Shown piece by piece: positions 5,779 to 9,723 of a DNA stretch of 9,723 bases. The DNA is from Acidobacteriota bacterium (GTDB lineage: Bacteria > Acidobacteriota > Terriglobia > Bryobacterales > Bryobacteraceae). The notes beneath the pieces were generated by a model. It was not told the origin of the DNA. It made no database searches and saw only the letters and a list, made by a program, of their open reading frames with translations. The stretch covers positions 1-9,723 of the forward strand of contig JAPKYY010000110.1 of assembly GCA_026394095.1 (NCBI GenBank). The letters are read 5' to 3'. Position 1 is the first letter of the stretch, and each line of letters opens with the position of its first letter. A program made the position numbers and the translations under genes.

Positions 5779-7695
5779 TCAGAATTGGAGCCGAAGCCCG
5801 AGCTGGATTTGCCTTGGGTCGAAAGCGGTTGTCGATTTCCCGAATGCGCCCGGTATCGATAGATCGCTATTTGGCAGCGCTAGGCTTACCGTGTTGAAGA
5901 GATTGAATGCTTCCGCACGAAACTGCAATGCACGCTTCTCGCCTAGCCGGAAGCTGCGGGTCACGGCGACATCGTTGGTGAATTGTCTTGGCCCGCGGAA
6001 AGTGTTGCGGCCCAGTGCTCCGTTGCTACCTCGTGCGGGCTTGGGGAAATCGCTCACCTGAAAGATCCCGCTTAGAAATTCCTGTTTGCTGTAGCCCCGA
6101 ATCACACCGCTTGCCGGTGCATCCGGACGATCATAGAAACCGCCACCAACAGCCCCGCCGCCACCATCGGCATTGAAGTCACCACCGGCTTGAAAGGATG
6201 CATTCGTCCAGACAGAAAAGGGCCTCCCGCTCTGTGCACCAAAGATGGTTGAAACTTGCCAGCCGTTGGCCAACTGCTTCATCCATTTCGAAGACACCCC
6301 AAGCGATGGGGCCCAGATCACCATCCCCGTAAAGCGATGCGGAATATCAAACATCGATCTCGCCCGCTCAAGGTCGAGCCGGCTCACGTCTTGCGCACCC
6401 TTCCCTGGCTCGGCGTTGTCCGCGAACTGGCCGGTGGACGTGTCAGAGGAGTTATCAAGCCACTTCGACCACCGATAGTTCACCTGCAGAGAGAACCCGT
6501 GAGTCATGGGCCGCCTAACTTCAAACGTCATCCCGTGATAGCTGGAATTGACACCGTTTGAGACAAAAAGCAGTGGGCCAAAACTAGGATTGATCCGGTC
6601 CTCACGTCCATCGAGAAGGTCACCTGCAAAACGGTTGATGTCGTCGATTCTTTCCAGGTTCACCCCGCGCGTAGCGACATAGCCAATCTCGCCCACCCAC
6701 GATGAAAAGAGTCTGCGCTGGATGTTGGCAAACCAGTTGATCGTGTATTGAGTTTTGAGATCCGGGTTTACAACAAAGCCGGTCGGACGTACACCTCCTC
6801 TTGCGCTCGCACCTGTTGAAAATTCCGGGTTGAATGGCACTGGAATTCCGTAGCGGATATTCGTGCCAATACCTACGTTGGGTTGAAGAATCCCCTGCAC
6901 GGCATCGGGCGGCAAGGCACGAGCCCCACCGACGGATTGTCCGTGATGCGGTTGATAGGCCAGCCCACCGCCTGCACGCATCACCAGTGTGCCGTCGCCG
7001 TTATGGTCATAAGCGATCCCGCCACGCGGTGCGAAGTTCAGCCTCTGCGGACGGTACAATCGCTCGACTCTAGTGAGAGAGGCATTGGCAAGCCGGCTAA
7101 AGTAATTGTTGCCCTGTCCAAAGACAATCGAAGAAAGAATGCCGTTGCGCTCTTGTGGATCTCCAAAGTAGTTGTAGCGAAGTCCCATATTCGCGCCTAG
7201 CTTTGGTGAGATTCTCCAGTCGTCCTGAACAAAGAGCCCAATCTCCTTCACCCCAAAATAACGAGGGAAATTTGTGGGTTGCCCTGTGCTTGGATTCACC
7301 GTTAGAGTTTGACGAAAAGGCCGGTCGTTTGCGAAATCTGTGAGGTTGTTGAAGTTGAAGGTTCCAGCAGTGGGAGGCGCGATGGACAGACCTTTGAAGA
7401 TATGGCGGTACTCACCGCCGAAGCGAATCAAGTGCGGCCCACTCTGGTAAGAGGTGGTGTTGCGGAATTCATAGGTTCGCAGCCGGGTCTCGTTCTGAAA
7501 GACGTCTCCGAAATTGGCAGCAAGGCCAGTGATAGCGATCTCGGGTACCACAGCATCGGGATTGCCGGTGATCGTCTTGATCGTTTGGAAGGAGAATCGA
7601 GCATCATTGACGAGGCGTGTGTAGACCTTGGTGTAGCCGAGATTACCGTTGCCGAAAGCTCCATCAAAAGCCCCACGGCTGCCCCTTATCTTCAC
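5779..7695 (-). CDS. Oar-like TonB-dependent receptor, C-terminal part (beta-barrel), frameshifted from the N-terminal part
   Basis: This frame holds the 22-strand-type outer-membrane barrel of the receptor whose signal peptide and plug are in the next entry. It shows alternating amphipathic strands with aromatic girdles (TYEFRNTTSYQSGPHLIRFGG, FVQDDWRISPKLGANMGLRY, TINWFANIQRRLFSSWVGEI, FEVRRPMTHGFSLQVNYRWS) and closes with RALQFRAEAFNLFNT and a terminal RQIQLGLRLQF, the Phe-ending last strand used for barrel assembly. The GTG at 7695 is only the nominal first start of the open frame: it has no Shine-Dalgarno sequence and begins mid-protein without a signal peptide, so independent expression is unlikely. 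The frame is +1 relative to the upstream part. Joined, the two give about 1,030 residues, near the usual size for the family. The CMD-like gene follows after 13 nt. Confidence 0.88.
   Translation of the reverse strand: MKIRGSRGAFDGAFGNGNLGYTKVYTRLVNDARFSFQTIKTITGNPDAVVPEIAITGLAANFGDVFQNETRLRTYEFRNTTSYQSGPHLIRFGGEYRHIFKGLSIAPPTAGTFNFNNLTDFANDRPFRQTLTVNPSTGQPTNFPRYFGVKEIGLFVQDDWRISPKLGANMGLRYNYFGDPQERNGILSSIVFGQGNNYFSRLANASLTRVERLYRPQRLNFAPRGGIAYDHNGDGTLVMRAGGGLAYQPHHGQSVGGARALPPDAVQGILQPNVGIGTNIRYGIPVPFNPEFSTGASARGGVRPTGFVVNPDLKTQYTINWFANIQRRLFSSWVGEIGYVATRGVNLERIDDINRFAGDLLDGREDRINPSFGPLLFVSNGVNSSYHGMTFEVRRPMTHGFSLQVNYRWSKWLDNSSDTSTGQFADNAEPGKGAQDVSRLDLERARSMFDIPHRFTGMVIWAPSLGVSSKWMKQLANGWQVSTIFGAQSGRPFSVWTNASFQAGGDFNADGGGGAVGGGFYDRPDAPASGVIRGYSKQEFLSGIFQVSDFPKPARGSNGALGRNTFRGPRQFTNDVAVTRSFRLGEKRALQFRAEAFNLFNTVSLALPNSDLSIPGAFGKSTTAFDPRQIQLGLRLQF
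7664..7686 (-). other. Frameshift site in the TonB receptor (GGGG-C-TTTT-GA)
   Basis: Both frames of the receptor overlap at 7664-7695, and one base must be skipped to join them. On the minus strand the upstream frame reads GGC TTT TGA (7672-7664), immediately after a G run (7671-7674); a second G run is at 7682-7685. Removing one T from the T4 run (7666-7669), or one G from either run, restores a continuous frame. Homopolymer indel, assembly error and real +1 recoding all fit. Confidence 0.75.
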
Positions 7696-8881
7696 GAAAG
7701 GAATGATCGAGCTTAGCCAGCCATTGATTGAAGCGGATGTAATCTTTCAGATTTGTGGAACTCCGGCCTAGCGCCGGGATCAAGCCCGCAGGTGTTGCCA
7801 GATCTACCTGGTCTGCATACTTGCGAGTGCCAGAGCCTGCCAGCGGAGTAGGGGCAGGGAAGTCTGCCAGCAGTCGGGAGGCGATGCTGTTCGGGTTGAT
7901 GCTTCTGACGTAGTTTCGAAACTCAGGGGTTTCAACCTGAAAGACTTGTGCCGTGCTTACTGCATTGCGCGTCCCTTCGAAGGAGCCAAATAAGAAGGTA
8001 CGATTCTTGATCACCGGGCCGCCCACGTTGCCACCGAATTGGTTGTAGATCAGTTGCGGCCGTGTCGGGGCAAAGAAGTTACGAGCGTTCAGGGACGTGT
8101 TGCGGTGATAGCCCCAGAGGCGCCCGTGCACTTCATTAGTTCCTGATTTGGTTCGCAGGTTTACGACGCTTCCATTGCCGCGGCCAAATTCACTCGAGAA
8201 GTTTCCAGTCTGCACTTGTACTTCTTCTACAGAATCAAGAGTCGGCACAATGGCAGGCTCTCCAGTATTGTTCGTGTTGACGTTGATCGCACCGTCCAGT
8301 ACGTACTCGTTGCCTCGATATCTATTGCCGTTGACTGTGATTACGGGAGAGTTCGAGAGTTTCGTTGAGGAGGCCGCTCCAGGGATTGCTGTTGCTCCCG
8401 CGTTCAGCTTTGGCAAGCCAAAAACATCTCGCTGTGGCACAGGCAAATCGATCAGTTGGCTTTGAGAGAAATTCTCGGAAAGCCTTGCCTCGCTCTTGAT
8501 CGCGAGTTGCACTGCCACGCCTGTCACTTCCACTCGCTCTTCTACCTGGCCCACCTGCAACGTGATTGAGACATCACGCGATTCCCCGGTGTTCAATCGC
8601 AGGCTGCTTTCTTCATAGGTCTTAAAGCCCACCGCCTGCAGTGTCATTGTGTAAACCCCAGGCGCAAGGCCAGGCATTGTGAAAGAACCTGAGCTATCAG
8701 TGGCCGCACTACGCCCTTGCCCCGTAGCCTGGTTCAAGATTTTCACTGACCCACCCTGAACTGCTCCGCCTGAGGCATCGCGAACTGAGCCCTTAAGCGT
8801 TGCCTCTGTCAACTGCCCCTGCACGGCCGCCGCAATGAATAGCAACAAATAAAAAACTCTTGAGCTCGAACAAATCAACAC
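7664..8881 (-). CDS. Oar-like TonB-dependent receptor, N-terminal part (signal peptide, regulatory domain, plug)
   Basis: This frame encodes 405 residues before a TGA at 7664-7666. A signal peptide occupies about 1-22 (VFYLLLFIAAAVQG). A CarboxypepD_reg-like Ig-fold follows at about 25-118 (TLKGSVRDASGGAVQG, the GSFTMPGLAPGVYTMTLQAVGF turn region, ending VEVTG). The plug spans about 130-300, with VNGNRYRGNEYVLDG, SVEEVQVQTGNFSSEFGR, VVNLRTKSGTNEVHG and NQFGGNVGGPVIKNRTFLFG, all hallmarks of Oar-like receptors. No TonB box could be named. The first barrel strand begins near WLAKLDHSFRED and the frame then breaks. GTG at 8881 has no clear Shine-Dalgarno; TTG at 8878 is an alternative. The gene lies 49 nt after the isomerase stop, probably in one operon. 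The ligand is not predictable; such receptors are usually linked to polysaccharide or peptide uptake or to surface roles. Confidence 0.88.
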   Translation of the reverse strand: MLICSSSRVFYLLLFIAAAVQGQLTEATLKGSVRDASGGAVQGGSVKILNQATGQGRSAATDSSGSFTMPGLAPGVYTMTLQAVGFKTYEESSLRLNTGESRDVSITLQVGQVEERVEVTGVAVQLAIKSEARLSENFSQSQLIDLPVPQRDVFGLPKLNAGATAIPGAASSTKLSNSPVITVNGNRYRGNEYVLDGAINVNTNNTGEPAIVPTLDSVEEVQVQTGNFSSEFGRGNGSVVNLRTKSGTNEVHGRLWGYHRNTSLNARNFFAPTRPQLIYNQFGGNVGGPVIKNRTFLFGSFEGTRNAVSTAQVFQVETPEFRNYVRSINPNSIASRLLADFPAPTPLAGSGTRKYADQVDLATPAGLIPALGRSSTNLKDYIRFNQWLAKLDHSFREDKGQPWGF

Positions 8882-8930
8882 ATAGGAGAGATTAGAAAAT
8901 TTGCCAGGAACTCACAATAATGCGAAAGCA
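8882..8930 (-). promoter_or_regulatory. Short spacer upstream of the TonB receptor, weak promoter-like hexamers
   Basis: The 49-nt spacer is AT-rich against its flanks. On the minus strand TCTAAT (8896-8891, five of six to the -10 consensus) follows TTGTGA (8917-8912) at a short 15-nt spacing. No terminator hairpin is visible. A secondary promoter for the receptor is possible; simple readthrough from the isomerase is equally likely. Confidence 0.2.
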
Positions 8931-9723
8931 CTAGGCGGCCGCGAGGCCACGCATGTTCCATCCGCAGATGGTTGAGCCCAGCATCTTATTGCCATCAGGG
9001 CCAGGCCAATGAGTTTCGAGACTCAGGTAGCCTTTGTAGCCATCGGCAATCAATGCGGCCACTTGGCCTTTCCAGTCCACGTGGCGCGAGCCTACGGGTC
9101 CCCAGATCGGCTTGTGGCCATCCATATGGCAGTCCTTCACGTGCACGTGCGCTATGCGGTTTGCGGGCAGCAAACTATAGCCGTGAGGAAAGGGCACTTC
9201 TCCTGCCACGAGGGCATTTGCCGGGTCCCATACGAGCTTCAGGTTAGGATGCTGGACAGCCGCTAGAATTGCCTTTGATTCTTCTGCTGTACCAATCTGG
9301 CAGGCGTGTTCGTTTTCGATTCCAATGATCACGCCCTGTTTGGCGGCCTTCTCTGCCAGATCGCTCAGCGCGCTGACCACTGCATCGAAGCAGGCTTCAG
9401 GCTCAACTGTGCGCCAGTAGCTGAAGACACGAATGAAATTGGCACCAGTCAGTTCGCAAAGGCGGAACGCACGATCCAGCAGACGAGGTTGGTCTTCAAA
9501 GGTGTGTTTCGAGTTGAAGATATCCTGCTGGAATCGTGTATCAAGGGCCGGGCCGTTTGGCAGAACGCACTTGAGGATCGGCGATGCAATCCCGATGATC
9601 GACATTCCTTTGGCTGCGCACATCTCCTTGGCGCGTATCACTTCGTCGTCTGTCAGATCCATGATGTTCTTGCCAAACACAACGCGCAGTTCAGCACCTG
9701 TCATGCCAATCGATGCCATTGGC
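8931..9723 (-). CDS. Sugar-phosphate isomerase/epimerase-like TIM barrel (xylose isomerase-like, AP endonuclease 2 fold), 5'-partial
   Basis: 262 residues are visible from the ATG at 9719, ending in TAG at 8931-8933. The frame stays open to the window edge, and the visible protein begins in the first helix/second strand (ASIGMTGAELR) without the usual first beta-strand, so the true start lies beyond 9723. Residues in place for the family's divalent-metal site, numbered from that Met, are E135 (GIENEH), D165 (LVWDPAN), H193 (AHVHVKD) and E235 (LSLETHW). Enzymes of this fold interconvert ketoses, epimers or inosose-type polyols in the cytoplasm. Many close relatives in sugar and inositol catabolism share these motifs, so the exact substrate cannot be assigned. 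It is the first visible gene of the leftward block, 49 nt before the TonB receptor, consistent with processing an imported sugar-like compound. Confidence 0.88.
   Translation of the reverse strand, partial: PMASIGMTGAELRVVFGKNIMDLTDDEVIRAKEMCAAKGMSIIGIASPILKCVLPNGPALDTRFQQDIFNSKHTFEDQPRLLDRAFRLCELTGANFIRVFSYWRTVEPEACFDAVVSALSDLAEKAAKQGVIIGIENEHACQIGTAEESKAILAAVQHPNLKLVWDPANALVAGEVPFPHGYSLLPANRIAHVHVKDCHMDGHKPIWGPVGSRHVDWKGQVAALIADGYKGYLSLETHWPGPDGNKMLGSTICGWNMRGLAAA

Noticed and set aside
7693..7695. GTG 7695 as a separate start for the barrel part (two-gene receptor)
   Set aside because: There is no Shine-Dalgarno upstream and no signal peptide, and a barrel without plug and export signal would not reach the outer membrane. 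A frameshift within one gene explains it better.
7309..7716. 135-codon plus-strand frame spanning the receptor frameshift
   Set aside because: It crosses the junction by chance, is antisense to conserved receptor strands and has no start signals.
1..9723. CRISPR arrays, tRNA genes, insertion sequences, phage or toxin-antitoxin genes
   Set aside because: No regularly spaced repeats, cloverleaf-like segments, transposase motifs or terminal inverted repeats were seen; nearly all DNA is accounted for by the six genes.

Overview
The window carries six genes (two of them cut by the window edges, one frameshifted) packed with almost no spacer. It looks like chromosomal DNA of a Gram-negative soil bacterium, most likely an Acidobacteriota of the Solibacter/Bryobacter type. 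That assignment is inference. It rests on a large Oar-like TonB-dependent receptor with an N-terminal carboxypeptidase-regulatory domain, a family greatly expanded in that group, sitting beside a sugar-phosphate isomerase/epimerase-like TIM barrel and an exported carboxymuconolactone-decarboxylase-like protein. No tRNA, rRNA, CRISPR array, insertion sequence or phage gene was seen.

Layout. Positions 2-1912 (+): the 3' part of a large protein of unknown function, with what looks like a TIM barrel of glycoside-hydrolase-like type followed by beta-rich tail domains; the reading frame is open to the left edge. Positions 1848-3206 (-): a membrane-anchored periplasmic adaptor (RND/MacA-type membrane fusion protein), convergent with the first gene and overlapping it by 65 bp. 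Positions 3207-3316: a divergent intergenic region. Positions 3317-4546 (+): a 12-helix MFS transporter of the sugar/aromatic-acid porter type. Positions 4536-9723 (-): a three-gene block transcribed leftwards, in the order sugar isomerase/epimerase-like protein (5' end outside the window), Oar-like TonB receptor, exported tandem carboxymuconolactone-decarboxylase-like protein. The last gene overlaps the MFS gene tail to tail by 11 bp.

How the genes may work together. The leftward block is compact: 49 nt from isomerase to receptor, and 13 nt from receptor to the exported protein, whose Shine-Dalgarno lies inside that gap. It reads as an uptake-and-processing unit: an outer-membrane receptor, a periplasmic CxxC alpha-helical protein and a cytoplasmic isomerase. 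The substrate cannot be read from the sequence. The MFS gene could supply inner-membrane transport but is on the other strand, so that link is weak. The adaptor has no pump partner downstream.

Main points for a second look: (1) the TonB receptor is split by a single +1 frameshift at a G4-C-T4-GA site resembling the RF2 (prfB) recoding site, though an indel or assembly error is the simpler explanation; (2) the exported CMD-like protein is an internal duplication in which the N-terminal copy has lost both CxxC cysteines; (3) two convergent gene pairs overlap at their 3' ends, leaving no room for ordinary terminators. I do not see strong evidence of a wholly new system; the exported degenerate/active CMD tandem coupled to a receptor is the best candidate for something little described.
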